DNA of 64,000 nt, taken from the NCBI GenBank assembly GCA_012267415.1, contig JAAXGN010000078.1:1-64000 (forward strand), read 5' to 3'. This stretch comes from Candidatus Poribacteria bacterium (lineage in GTDB: Bacteria; Poribacteria; WGA-4E; WGA-3G). The notes beneath the pieces were generated by a model. That model did not search any database. It saw nothing but the letters and a program-made list of their open reading frames with translations, and was not told where the DNA came from. How positions within the stretch are numbered: the stretch's first letter is position 1; every line of letters begins with the position of its first letter. Below are positions 1 through 11,400 of this stretch, in pieces. The translations under genes were made by a program, and so were the position numbers.

Positions 1-160
1 GGAATACACGCCTGTGGAGTCCAAGTAAGACCTCAATCGGAGGCACGAGAGACGGAAGCAGGAATTAAACAGCAAACTGATAGATATGTCCAAATTCTAA
101 TACATTTTACCATATTTGTTAGATTTGTATAAGTTTTAAACAACGGAGAACGTATTCCAG
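1..160. other. Left window edge, no supported gene
   Basis: This leader precedes the first permease. One frame stays open from base 1 to a stop near 130, but its translation looks like nothing recognisable. The ATP-binding subunit that normally precedes such permeases may end just outside the window. No clear promoter or riboswitch was seen. Confidence 0.3.
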
Positions 161-1231
161 ATGAACTGTAGTTCTATTCTTGAGGCTAATCCGCATCTCA
201 AAAATTGGGTGCTCATGCCACTGTTGATATTGATTTGTGCATTCCTGACCAACACAATTGTTATTTTCTTCTGTGGTTACAATCCCATAAGAACTTATAT
301 CGCAGCACTTGATGTCATCTTTGGGTCTCCCCGCGGTATTGGTGAGACTTTGGTGAAAAGCACACCTTTTCTGATGACAGGTCTTTCTGTAGCAATTGCC
401 TTCAGGTGTGGTATCTGGAACATTGGTGCTGAAGGACAGTTTCTTTTAGGAGCATTAGCAGCAACATGGTTCGGTACAAAGTTGGCAGCATACCTACCCC
501 ATACCGCCTGGATCGGTATACCGATAGGCATCGGATTCTCAATTGTAGCAGGAGGTATGTGTGGTTTAATTTCTGCTGTCCTAAAGATCACACGTGGCGT
601 CAATGAGGTAATTAGCACCATAATGTTAAATTACATAGCGATCAATTTTGTAAGTGCTATGGTTGATGGGGGGCCATTACAGGAAGCATCAAAAACAGGT
701 CCGCAAAGCAATCCGCTTTACGAATGGGTTAAACTGCCGAGATTGTTCGAATCACACCGTATTCATCCAGGGATCATCCTTGCAGTGATCTTGGCTGTCG
801 TTTTGACGTATGTATTGTTCAGAACGACTTTTGGTTATCGCCTTCGTGCTGTGGGTGAAGGACCTGATGCAGCACAGGCTGCAGGCATATCTATTACACG
901 GAACACACTTTATGTGTTCTTTTTGAGTGGTGCACTGGCAGGACTCGGTGGAGCTATAGAACTGATGGCTCTCGCACCACACTTGACAAAAAACTTCTCT
1001 CCCGGTTATGGATACACAGCCATTGCAGTCGCTTTATTGGCAAGATTAAACCCTCTTGCAACTGTCGCATCTGCCCTATTATTTGGTGCACTCACACAAG
1101 GTGCATTTGGAATGGAAGCCGAAGTTGGTATCTCTGGTAAAATAACATGGATGATGCAGGCGATAATACTAATGTTTGTCGTTGCTGCTACATCCATAAA
1201 CTATTTCCAATCAAAAGGGTCTTCTGGGTAG
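161..1231 (+). CDS. ABC transporter permease, nucleoside/simple-sugar type (NupP/YufP-like)
   Basis: Integral inner-membrane subunit of an ABC importer of the BmpA/nucleoside family (BPD_transp_2 fold). The 356 residues hold about eight to ten hydrophobic segments. The family signature GIWNIGAEGQ lies near residue 85 and a second conserved stretch, GALAGLGGAIELM, near 265. It is followed after 51 bases by a second permease, the usual two-permease arrangement of this family; the ATPase and binding protein are not in the window. Substrate is inferred from the family (nucleosides or related compounds). The ATG was chosen because the N-terminus is short before the first membrane helix. Confidence 0.85.
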   Translation: MNCSSILEANPHLKNWVLMPLLILICAFLTNTIVIFFCGYNPIRTYIAALDVIFGSPRGIGETLVKSTPFLMTGLSVAIAFRCGIWNIGAEGQFLLGALAATWFGTKLAAYLPHTAWIGIPIGIGFSIVAGGMCGLISAVLKITRGVNEVISTIMLNYIAINFVSAMVDGGPLQEASKTGPQSNPLYEWVKLPRLFESHRIHPGIILAVILAVVLTYVLFRTTFGYRLRAVGEGPDAAQAAGISITRNTLYVFFLSGALAGLGGAIELMALAPHLTKNFSPGYGYTAIAVALLARLNPLATVASALLFGALTQGAFGMEAEVGISGKITWMMQAIILMFVVAATSINYFQSKGSSG

Positions 1232-1282
1232 AAGTTGTAATTTGATAAGACAAATCTGAGATTAAAAAGGAAAATATTAAAA

Positions 1283-2242
1283 GTGCTTCTTGAAGAGACC
1301 CTTGCAGCAACTATCAACGCAGCAACGCCACTCTTACTTGCCGCTTTGGGTGAGGTGATTTCACAACGTTCAGGTGTGATCAACATCGGTATTGAGGGAA
1401 TGATGTTGATGGGTGCTCTGTGTGGGATGACTGCATCATTTTATACATCAGGTATCCCCTTAATCGCACCGTGGTTTGGCCCGTGTGTTGGAATGTTCAC
1501 TGCAGGTTTCGCAGGACTTGTCACTGCCGGTGTTTTCGCATTTCTGGCGATAAAATTACGAGGCGATCAAGTTATCATCGGCACTGCAATCACACTCTTC
1601 GCATTAGGTTTTACGCAAGTGGTATATCAACGGCTTTTTGGTAGAACGGGTAGTCCAAAGTCCGTTCCCTATTTTCAAGAATTCGAACTTCCAATACTCT
1701 CAAAGATACCACTGATCGGTCAAGCACTATTTTCACACAACATCATCGTTTATCTATCTATGGCACTCGTTCCGTGTGTGTACTTCTTTCTTTTTCATAC
1801 GCAACCGGGTTTGCGAGTGCGGGCATGCGGTGAACATCCGAAAGCAATCGCTACTTTCGGTTCAAACGTTGTTAAGTTAAGGTCAATGTGTCTGTTGTTC
1901 GCGGGATTTATGGCAGGAATAGGCGGTGGCTATCTTTCACTTGCAGATGTTCCAATCTTCACACCAGGTATGACTGCCGGTCGCGGCTTTACAGCATTAG
2001 CAATCGTCATTTTTGGTAAGTGGCATCCAATAAAAGTATTCGGTGCAGCACTACTGTTTGGACTCGGATTTGCTCTTGACGCTCTATTTCAAGCGTCAGG
2101 ATGGGGAATTCAATATCAGTGGTTTCTGATGCTACCTTATGTGTTATGTCTAATCGTCTTAACCGCCAACTCGTATAAGAAAGGTGTAGAAAAAGGGCAA
2201 GCACCTCTCTCATTAGGTAAGCCATACAACCCTTCAGCATAG
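1283..2242 (+). CDS. ABC transporter permease, nucleoside/simple-sugar type (NupQ/YufQ-like)
   Basis: Second permease of the same importer, 319 residues, with several membrane helices. The motif GVINIGIEGMML (about residues 31-42) is the counterpart of GIWNIGAEGQ in its partner and is diagnostic for this permease pair. The start is GTG at 1283, close to the first helix; an upstream AAAAGG stretch may serve as a weak ribosome site. It converges on the Omp85 gene, with only 35 bases between the two stop codons. Confidence 0.85.
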   Translation: MLLEETLAATINAATPLLLAALGEVISQRSGVINIGIEGMMLMGALCGMTASFYTSGIPLIAPWFGPCVGMFTAGFAGLVTAGVFAFLAIKLRGDQVIIGTAITLFALGFTQVVYQRLFGRTGSPKSVPYFQEFELPILSKIPLIGQALFSHNIIVYLSMALVPCVYFFLFHTQPGLRVRACGEHPKAIATFGSNVVKLRSMCLLFAGFMAGIGGGYLSLADVPIFTPGMTAGRGFTALAIVIFGKWHPIKVFGAALLFGLGFALDALFQASGWGIQYQWFLMLPYVLCLIVLTANSYKKGVEKGQAPLSLGKPYNPSA

Positions 2243-2277
2243 GAGCCTGTTTATGCCAACTTATAAAATTGGGGCAA

Positions 2278-5200
2278 CTAAAATGTACTACCAACTCGCA
2301 GATAAATTGAATTCGTCGGAACATCCTGTACTGAAGTAAGGGGATAGGCGTAATCAACCCCTCCAATCAGAGGACCAATATGCAAACGTATACCTATGCC
2401 AACTGAAGATGGTAACCATTCATATTGTATATCTTGAACGGAATTCCACACATTCCCAGAATCCAAGAAAACAATACCTCGAATAGGATCAAATATTGGA
2501 AATCTCAATTCTGTATTAAAGATAAACTGTAGATTACCACGATGTTTCCCAGTGCTATCCGCAGGTCCCAAGCCTCTATCTTCATAGCCGCGGACTGTGG
2601 TACTGCCTCCTGCCCAGAATCTCTCAAATGAGATCAATTCTGTGCCCCCGTCATGTAAGATGTCTGTCTGTAGTCCTGTTGTGATTCCTAAACGGAGTGC
2701 GGTAGCCAGCACAAGACCGAAATCAGTTAGTTGTCTATAATAGCGTGTGTCAGTGACAGTCTTGATAAAACTACTTTCCCCACCTAAGAACCTTCCTGCA
2801 TATTCAATTGTAACTTCATTTAACGTGCCTCTTATAGGATTCAACTTTGGAAACGTACTATCTTGACTCCACAAGAATGTAAGACTACTGACAGTTGTTG
2901 ATGATTGCGGATGAATTGCTGCGATTGATGTATCCCTTAAATACCGAAAACTATATTGCAGGTTAAGTCTTTGATATTCCATCAACTTCCTATTGATACC
3001 AAAACTACCTTGTAGTGCTCTAACATCATCATCCTCCTCCAATTTCCTACCTAAGAACTGAACACTACCACTTGTTCTGCCAATTAACCACGGCTCAGTA
3101 AGTGTGGTATCATATAGATATCCAAGGGTCCCCCACCTGGCTCGCAATCTAAATAACATATTGCGTCTGAAGAGATTCCTATGGGTAAGTGCAAATGTGC
3201 CCCTAGGTCCGTCCGAAGAACTATATCCAAGACTTGTTGCATAGGAACCTGGTTTGCGTTTGTCAAGTCGTATCTCTACATCTTCAATTCTGGCAGTCTT
3301 ATGTTTTTGGGGAGACGCACCAATTTGCGTATTTTCTGCATCTATGAGTTGTGGGGTACTACCAATAGTCGGTTGTTGGTATCTTTCCCAACGGATTCCA
3401 GATTCAAATACCCCAGTACTATAGAGATGCTGGATTGCTGTGTTCAATTTACCTAATGAAAACAGTTTACCCGAAAGATGAGATACTTCTCGATTGAGTA
3501 CAAAAGGTCTAACGCCTGTGTCACCAATAAAATAAAAATTTCCGAATTGGAACCGCGAACCCTCATCTATCTCAATATTAAGAATGCCATGTTCATAAAC
3601 TTCCAGATTATTCAACCCTTGTCTAAGTGTATATCTTGCATGACCCTGTATATCTTGCATGCTCCACTCGGTACCCATCTTTGTTGCAATATCGCTGTCA
3701 GATAACTGAAGTTTCGACCTTTCAAAGGCAGTCCGTAATTCCTTTGGCTCTATACCAGCATCTAATTGTTTCGTAAAATTCCCTTCAATAGTAAAAACTG
3801 GCTGGGTAGACTTTGATACAAATTCAATTTTTGCTATTCTAACATCTATATAACCAAGTTCTTGATAAGCTTTAAGAATAGCGTTCTCGTAATTCTTCTT
3901 GAATAGACGCGCATTTGGAATCGGAGGCGTCACGGGTAGAGTCCTAAATAGTGTTTCAGAATCAATAACACTGTTTCCTGAAAAGATACATCGAAATATC
4001 ACCTCTTTGTAAGGTTCAATAAAACTTAGTCTTATTAAGGTTTTTCCTATATTGCTGTTTTCAACATCCTGTTTAACAAGTTCGTGACGTATTGAGACAT
4101 CAGGATATCCCGCTTTCTCATACAACAATTTCAACCTTTGTATATCTTTATCAAGCGTCTGTTCAGAAAAAATACGCCGTGAGAAATTTCCTGAAAAAAT
4201 TTTAACGGGTCTAGATTCCATTTCTCTAAGTAATTCACTGTCCGTAAATGCTTCGTTTCCAATAAATTCAACCTTATCTACAATATAACGTGTGCCAAGT
4301 TTTATAATGAATTGAATATGTACGGGTGAGTTCGTTAGTTTTTGCAGTTTAACTTCGGTGCCATGATAACCCTGAGCTTTAAAATGTGCATCTACTATCT
4401 GTATCCAATAAGACTGATCATTGATGAGTTGTATTATTTTACTACGCAGTTGATCTTTCTCAGATGTAACCCTTCTATTTCTAATCTTAGCAAGGAAATT
4501 TAACAAGACAGATTCTCGAAAAATCGGTTTGCCTTTCTCATCAACAAAATCGAGCAGTAACTGAATTCCTTCGTCTATATTGATTTTGAGTAGTTCTTTC
4601 TCCGGATCAAACGATGTCGTAATTCTCGTGCTTGGATAATACTTTTTACGATAGAGTTCATTGATTCTATTCAGACTATTGTTAACTAATTTTTTCTGAT
4701 AGATCTTCCCTATTAGAGTATGACACAATTCATAGATACGTCCTGTAAATATAGCCTTATTTCCCAATATTTGTATTTCCCTGATGTATGATGGAGATCC
4801 TAATTCTATATGAAATCTAACAGTGCCAGCAGCATGATCCATACTCGTTTCAACTATGGCAAAAAAATGACCAAATTCACTACAAAGTTGTTTCACAATG
4901 TTGATATCTTGCTGAACACTTGTATAGGTATAGATATCTCCAGATCTCAGTTTTATTGAATTCCTAATCTTTCGCTTGAATTCCTCTGACAATTTACCTG
5001 TTACCTCTATATTTTGAACGCGCAAGACACGCTGGAGTTCATATCTTAACACGATCCCCCGAGTCGTTGTGTCAATAAAAACCTTAATCTGTGAGTATTC
5101 CTGCAGCGCATAAAGGGATATAACGCTCTGTTGAATAGCATAACGAGAAAACCGCCATTTATTTTGGTTGGCAACTTCAATTCTTGACGTTTGATGTAAT

Positions 5201-5481
5201 TGGTTAAGTTTATCAGAATCTTCTATTAGGTTACCATCAACAACATATTCTATTTTGGTGATCTGTAGGGTACGCAAAGTTTGCCATTTATTTTGGATGG
5301 CAACTTTAGAGTATGGGTGGGCCATCAAATATAGCTGGGTATTCTGACCTATAACTGATTTTACACTAAATAGACTCACTGCCAAAACAATAATCACGAA
5401 AGATATATATTTTCTTAACTGAAAGTCAAAATAACTGTCGGAAGGAACTGCATGGTGGATCAATAAGCAACGGTAGGTCAT
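2278..5481 (-). CDS. Omp85 outer-membrane protein, TamA/BamA-like, with many POTRA domains
   Basis: Outer-membrane beta-barrel of the Omp85 superfamily, likely the outer-membrane part of a Tam-type translocation or lipid-transport complex. A hydrophobic signal (about residues 22-46, ending near VIGQ) is followed by roughly 600 residues of repeated POTRA-like segments, for example around IREIQILGN and VDKVEFIGN. A C-terminal barrel of about 350 residues contains the conserved FWAGGSTTVRGYEDRGLGP. At 1067 residues it exceeds a typical BamA (about 800) or TamA (about 580). Its ATG shares one base with the stop of the tamB-like gene (TAATG), indicating translational coupling. It could alternatively be the BamA of this organism; the TamB neighbour favours TamA. 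Confidence 0.8.
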   Translation of the reverse strand: MTYRCLLIHHAVPSDSYFDFQLRKYISFVIIVLAVSLFSVKSVIGQNTQLYLMAHPYSKVAIQNKWQTLRTLQITKIEYVVDGNLIEDSDKLNQLHQTSRIEVANQNKWRFSRYAIQQSVISLYALQEYSQIKVFIDTTTRGIVLRYELQRVLRVQNIEVTGKLSEEFKRKIRNSIKLRSGDIYTYTSVQQDINIVKQLCSEFGHFFAIVETSMDHAAGTVRFHIELGSPSYIREIQILGNKAIFTGRIYELCHTLIGKIYQKKLVNNSLNRINELYRKKYYPSTRITTSFDPEKELLKINIDEGIQLLLDFVDEKGKPIFRESVLLNFLAKIRNRRVTSEKDQLRSKIIQLINDQSYWIQIVDAHFKAQGYHGTEVKLQKLTNSPVHIQFIIKLGTRYIVDKVEFIGNEAFTDSELLREMESRPVKIFSGNFSRRIFSEQTLDKDIQRLKLLYEKAGYPDVSIRHELVKQDVENSNIGKTLIRLSFIEPYKEVIFRCIFSGNSVIDSETLFRTLPVTPPIPNARLFKKNYENAILKAYQELGYIDVRIAKIEFVSKSTQPVFTIEGNFTKQLDAGIEPKELRTAFERSKLQLSDSDIATKMGTEWSMQDIQGHARYTLRQGLNNLEVYEHGILNIEIDEGSRFQFGNFYFIGDTGVRPFVLNREVSHLSGKLFSLGKLNTAIQHLYSTGVFESGIRWERYQQPTIGSTPQLIDAENTQIGASPQKHKTARIEDVEIRLDKRKPGSYATSLGYSSSDGPRGTFALTHRNLFRRNMLFRLRARWGTLGYLYDTTLTEPWLIGRTSGSVQFLGRKLEEDDDVRALQGSFGINRKLMEYQRLNLQYSFRYLRDTSIAAIHPQSSTTVSSLTFLWSQDSTFPKLNPIRGTLNEVTIEYAGRFLGGESSFIKTVTDTRYYRQLTDFGLVLATALRLGITTGLQTDILHDGGTELISFERFWAGGSTTVRGYEDRGLGPADSTGKHRGNLQFIFNTELRFPIFDPIRGIVFLDSGNVWNSVQDIQYEWLPSSVGIGIRLHIGPLIGGVDYAYPLTSVQDVPTNSIYLRVGSTF

Positions 5482-8400
5482 TAGAATTGCCCCTGCAACA
5501 GTTGGATATCTACACCGAATTCACCTTTTTTCTCATTACCTTCAACTGTGATCGGGATATTCCTACCAAGAAGTGTCAAGGGTATTTCTGCAGTAATATG
5601 ACGTTCACTTGCATTTAAACCAGATGTGATAGTGAAGGTTATGCCAACCAATGATTGCGAGAAAGTATTACCAGGTAAAAGAAGTGCCAGAAGGTCCGCT
5701 TCAGTCAATTCTTCAGTAGTTGATGAATTAATAGGTTCAGCTCTTAAACTCAATACTGCCTGATCAGGATTACCGTTCTCAAGTGTTCCCGTTACTGACG
5801 CATAAAAATCATAGTCGGCTGTACTGCCATCGCTCTGTAGTACATTTCTAATAGTGTTCGGTAATTTCAGGTAGATATTCAACTCTGGATTAAATGATTT
5901 ATCGCTTTGGTTGATAATTGTTGAAGTAACACTTTCATCAATCTCAAAAATCTGTGTATAAATACTGATTATCCCTTGAGGAATAGTAACTGTACCGGAA
6001 AAAATCGGTCGTTGAATTGTACCGTTCAATTGACCATTACAGATTATTTCTATGTTCGTAGTCCCACCAGTTGAGGATAGTAAATGAAAACTATCTGGCA
6101 CTTCAATTCCTAAATCTAAGTTTAGATTGCGCAATATCGGAGCATCTGAGATAATATCTGTGTCGCTGACAGTGGGTGCAGCAAACGATTCTAATAAATC
6201 TATCCAATTCCAATTCTGTTCATACCTACCTGATAGTATCCTTATATCCCCATCCAGAATAGGGTTATCTACATTTCCATATAGATGCAAATTGTCAGCA
6301 CTCAACAGTATCTGATAGGTGCCAGGTTCTATAAAACTACAATTCTCAAGTTGTGCGTTAATGTCTATTGTCCTAAAGTTTAACCAATCTGAGGTTATTA
6401 TACCATCGATTGAAAAGTTACCATCGTTCAACACTCCATCAACATTTTCGATCTGTATTCCCTCGTGTGAGAAATCGAAAGATGCGTCAACATTCTCAAA
6501 TGCAATGGGAGAGTCAGTTAAACTTAAGTCTAATTGGTTGACGCTACCTTTCCCTTTAAGTTGGTAAGCATCTGGTGTACCTGTCAACGTTGCATTTATA
6601 GTAATTTGACCATCAGCTGATTGAATATATCTTTCAATATCTCTTAATTTACTGAGCTGCTCTAACGCAACATTTACCGTCATTTCCATCTGTTCCGCCA
6701 ATATTGATGGATAGGGTTGGGCCTGCATTGTTGAAAAAGATAGTAGGAAAGGTATATATCCATAGCAGCTCAGACGATTATCACCTATCTTTATTCTTGC
6801 CGGATTAGACTCAGCTATAGTCCACCGCTTCTTTGAATCAATATACTGCATTACACCGAAGAATTCATCAATGTCAGTTTCATTAATCCTCATTTGCCTG
6901 CCAGCAAGCTTTATTGTTACTTCTGGGGCTGCATATTCTCCTTTAACGTTTAATTCAGCAGACAGTAGTCCGCTAAGGTTATATTTTTCACGAATATCAT
7001 CTGAAAATGTCTGTTGAACTAAGTCCATGTTGAAGTTATCCAATTTTAGATTACCAAACATTTCACCTTGCATGTTCCATCGGCCAAAACAGCTGACAGT
7101 TGTTGTGGGTGGCATCGGTTCTGTTACATCAGTTGCGTTAGTTTCTATTGCATCAATTAGTTTCATCTCCTTAACTATAAAAGTACCAGATTCCAGTGTG
7201 ATAGGAATGGGTGTTAAGTTAGTAAACTTGAACTCTTTATCAAGTCCGCTTATAGAACTGGCAAAACCAATTGCCATCTCATCAATGGAGATTTCCGCTG
7301 CCGCTTTCTGACTAATTCTATCAAATGTAATTTTATTTTTTGCTTTTGGCAAAGGCGAATTCTGAGAGTTTTCTAAGTCATCAAAATAAAAAAATGACTC
7401 AAACGGTATCCTCAGTTGTTTCAACGTTGCTGTAACATAACCGTTTACGTCATCGAAAATCTCTTTAGGTAATGCTTCACTGAGAATTGAACCGAGTGGA
7501 TATTGCTCAAAAGTCAGTCCTTTTATGAGAAATGCTTTAGGAGTTATGCCATCAAGCTGCAATTCACATTGCTTAAGACTACAAGTGCCCTCTTCAACAT
7601 CAAACTGAAACTTCTCTAACGCGATCAGATCCCGACTGGCAGCAACGTGAATACTAACGTTTTCAAGTGATTGCTGCATATTCTTGAGTTGTAGTTTGGG
7701 AGATTCAATGAATATATCCCCTTTCAAATAAGGATTGCGAGTCGTTCCGTCTACTGCAACATTTACATCAAAAACACCTGATGATTCAGAAAGAAAAGAA
7801 TTAGCACCCGATATAAAGGTAAGAGGTAACTCACTACCGACGCACTGTAAACTCACGGCAGAGTCAAGAAAACGTTCAGACATATCTATATCAGTAAAAG
7901 AAAGGTTGATCGGCACTTCACCTTTGAGTATCAGTTTATCTCCGTTATTCGTCAGTTGTGTATTGAGCGATATCAGTTCATTCAAATATGTCATATTACC
8001 CGTAAATTGTAATGGAGAAGTTGACTTAATCCCTTTATGGGTTTTCAACCCACCCTCCCAATCTATGGTCAGTCTGGGATCATCAAGTGTACCATTGGCT
8101 TCAACACTAATCAGAGCAGTTAATTTTGCCCAGTCTATATCATTGGTTACCTTCAATGGCAAAGCAGCTGTGATGTGATTCTTGTCAAAACTGATGTCTA
8201 ACTGATGAACGTTCGTTATTCTATAATTGAGGATATTAAGATTGAGTGATTTAATAATCGTACTTGATATAATCCGGTCGCTTGTTAAACCTGTCCCAGT
8301 GATTTGTGTAGTACCACTTACAACACCTTCAATAGGCATCAACAGAGACAGAAAATCATCTATCACAAAATCCTTAAATGATAAACCAAATTCATACTGC

Positions 8401-11400
8401 ATTTCAGCAGGTTCATGAAGTGAAAATGTGGCTTTGCCAGCAGTTTTATACGCTCCTTCCCCCCAGTTTCCAGATATATCAAGTTCATTAACACTCACCA
8501 TACCTTGACTGTAGGTCATTAATGTCCGAAGTCTATCTATCGCAATCGGATTGGTAAAATCGCCAATGCGGATCGAGTGGCCTTCTAATGTCTGCGTATC
8601 AATAGCGAACAACGGTTCTGTGATTGTGCCCATTACATCAATACGAACTCCTAAATTACCCTTGATAGGCGGATTCTGTTGAGAAGAGAAATATCCAGAA
8701 AATCTCTCATTCAGGTTTTCCTTCAGTAATTCATTGAAGCCATTCAGGTCAAGATTATCGCTCATGATGAAAGCAATGAGTGAAGAATCCTCAAATTTAC
8801 GTTGATTGACAACAATGTTTCCTCCAATTTCAACTGTATTACCCAGAACCTGTATAGCAAAAGGTTGAACGTCTACTTTTCCATCTTGCCAGTTAATTAT
8901 GTTAGGGACTGAATTACCTTTCATATCATTGATGAAAATGTCTCCAACCTCTGTCTTTAATATCAATTCTGGTATTCTCCAATTGACTCTCAAACGGGGA
9001 TTCTTTAATGTTCCTTTATATTCAAAGTCATAATAAAGTTTCCCTGTAACTGGGAATCCCAATGGATCAAGAATCGATGCTAATTCCAATACCTGATTAC
9101 CCTTAGAGGATAAATTGATTTCTTCAGACTTTAGATCAAGCTCACCTTTGGTCTGAATAAATGCAGCTTCATCATCAGAAATTGAGAGTGAAAAGTCAGA
9201 GAAACTCAGGAGATCATCTACTAAATGAATCGAGAGTGGTTTTGGGTTGGTAAGTTTGACACTTGGCATACTGTTATACTGAAGTTGGGTTTCCTCTATG
9301 AGAATATCAACATTGTAGGGATAAATACGACCCTCTAAGTCTTCAACATTATCAACAGATGTTAATTCCAGCAGTGTGCCTTCAACTTCAACTCTTCCAT
9401 CAAAAGTACCGCTTATATCCTCCAGAGATGGATTAATGATGGGTAGGAAAAAATCCACAGGGGTCTGTTCATGCTTTATCGTAAAGTGATACGCGTTGGG
9501 AACTTGACTCGCTATTGTCCCTTCAATTATCCCGGTTTCGGCAAATGCCTTTCCAGTGAACTTAAAATGTTGATCTTCTTCTATAAGGATTCCGCGAAGT
9601 TTAGCATCACCAAGAGGATGGTCTTCAAATGTCAGTTCTGAAAAATCGAAATCTATCGTGAATTTAAAATCATCTGTGGATACTTTTGAAGATTTAAGGT
9701 CAAAAACCATTTTTCCATCAAGCGGGAAATCGGTTATATCAGATGCAAGCGCAAGTTCTGCCAATTGTATCGATTCTTCTTGTGGATTCTTTATAGACAG
9801 ATCAAAATCTCCATTATTTGCTACATGAAGGTTCAGAATAAAACGCTGATCACGCGCGCTCAAAATAAAATCGGGAATTGTTAACGCATAATCATCAATC
9901 TCAAGATGTAACTTTGCAGGTTCTAAGTTGACACCCCAAGCATTACCATTTTCATAAGTAAACCTACCGATGCCATCAAGCCGATCTATGAGCTCCCCTG
10001 ATAAAACAAGATCCCCTTTTAGAATCCCCTCAATTGGATAGTTTTCAGAGAATAAAATTCTAACATAGTCTGTATTCAGCACGAAATGATCAAGATTGAT
10101 GTTAAAGTTCACTGGCATGTTTTCAGCCATTCTAATCTTGCCATCAAACTGAATCTTGCTGTCCCCATTGTCAGTACTATGGGTCAATCTACCCTTCTCA
10201 AAGTGAACGGTCTTGTCAGCGTATCTAAAGTCACTTGATAAATGACCTATTGGAATCGGATCACCTGCATTTTGTAAAAAGTATGTATCCGGAATATCTG
10301 CGTTTCCCGTTATGACGCCATGAATATTATTACTGGCACTATTTACATTTAAGCTTACACTCCCAACACCTTCAATAGGAATTGAGTTTGCGATACGAGA
10401 GAGTTTTCCAAAGTCTACATTACTGAGTCTTGTATCAAAGTTCTCAAAAGAACCCTCAACCTCAACCTGAATGTTATCAAATACACCAGATGCATTAACA
10501 CTGGAACCGTTTACAGAATCGGCAGATACCTTGCAACTCACATAAGAATCGTCTAAAGAAATGAGATCATCTATATTTCCTTCCACAAAAAGACTTACAT
10601 CTAACAGTCGTGTCAAACTATCAAGATGGTAATTTCCTTCTGAATCACCATTGAATTGAATTGAACCTTGAATTGTCCCGTTTTCTATACGAGGGGAATT
10701 TGACGGTAAGGTTGTGAACATTGAGAGGAACGAGTGAAGATCTACCTTATCAAATTTACACTGTCCTGTATATGAAATTATGTTATTTGCATAGTACCGT
10801 AAACGTGGAATCAGATTTGTCTCCGATGTATTAGCAAAGGACACGCCTCCACTAATTGACATTGAACCGTCAGCAATCACAGTACTCAGTTCATTTATCT
10901 TAAGTTGTTGCTCTTCATTTAGATCCAAACTTGCGTCTATATTTACAGCTGATACCTTTATAGGTGCCATGTTTGTTAAATGGCGATCTACAGCAACATC
11001 AGATGTTGCATGAAGATTATGGCTATAAGAGAGGCCTTCAGAAAAACCTTTGATCTGACCAACAATGTTGGATTTAGTTCCATGTAAATCCAATTCAATT
11101 ACACCTGAACCATCAATCTTTGTTCCCTCATCAAGTAATTTCTGAATGTCTTCAGCATTAAACGTTAACTTGACAGACGTATTCCATTCACCTTTCACAT
11201 GATCAAAATCTGCTTTTTCAACATCAATCTCTGACTCTCCAGATTTTAGCTTAAATCTACTCAACGTATCCCTCTCAGTAGACAATGAGAACTTTATGTC
11301 ATCTATGTTGTCAAAATTAAATGTTGATTGATTTATAGACAGACTCCCCTCACCAATAGAGAATTGACCGGTATGATTCCACTGTTCATAAGAACCGTCC

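Noticed and set aside
1..132. Open frame at the left edge
   Set aside because: It is open only because the window starts there; the translation resembles no ABC ATPase end.
752..982. Reverse-strand frames inside the permease and other genes
   Set aside because: They are shadows of well-supported genes on the opposite strand, without motifs or ribosome sites.
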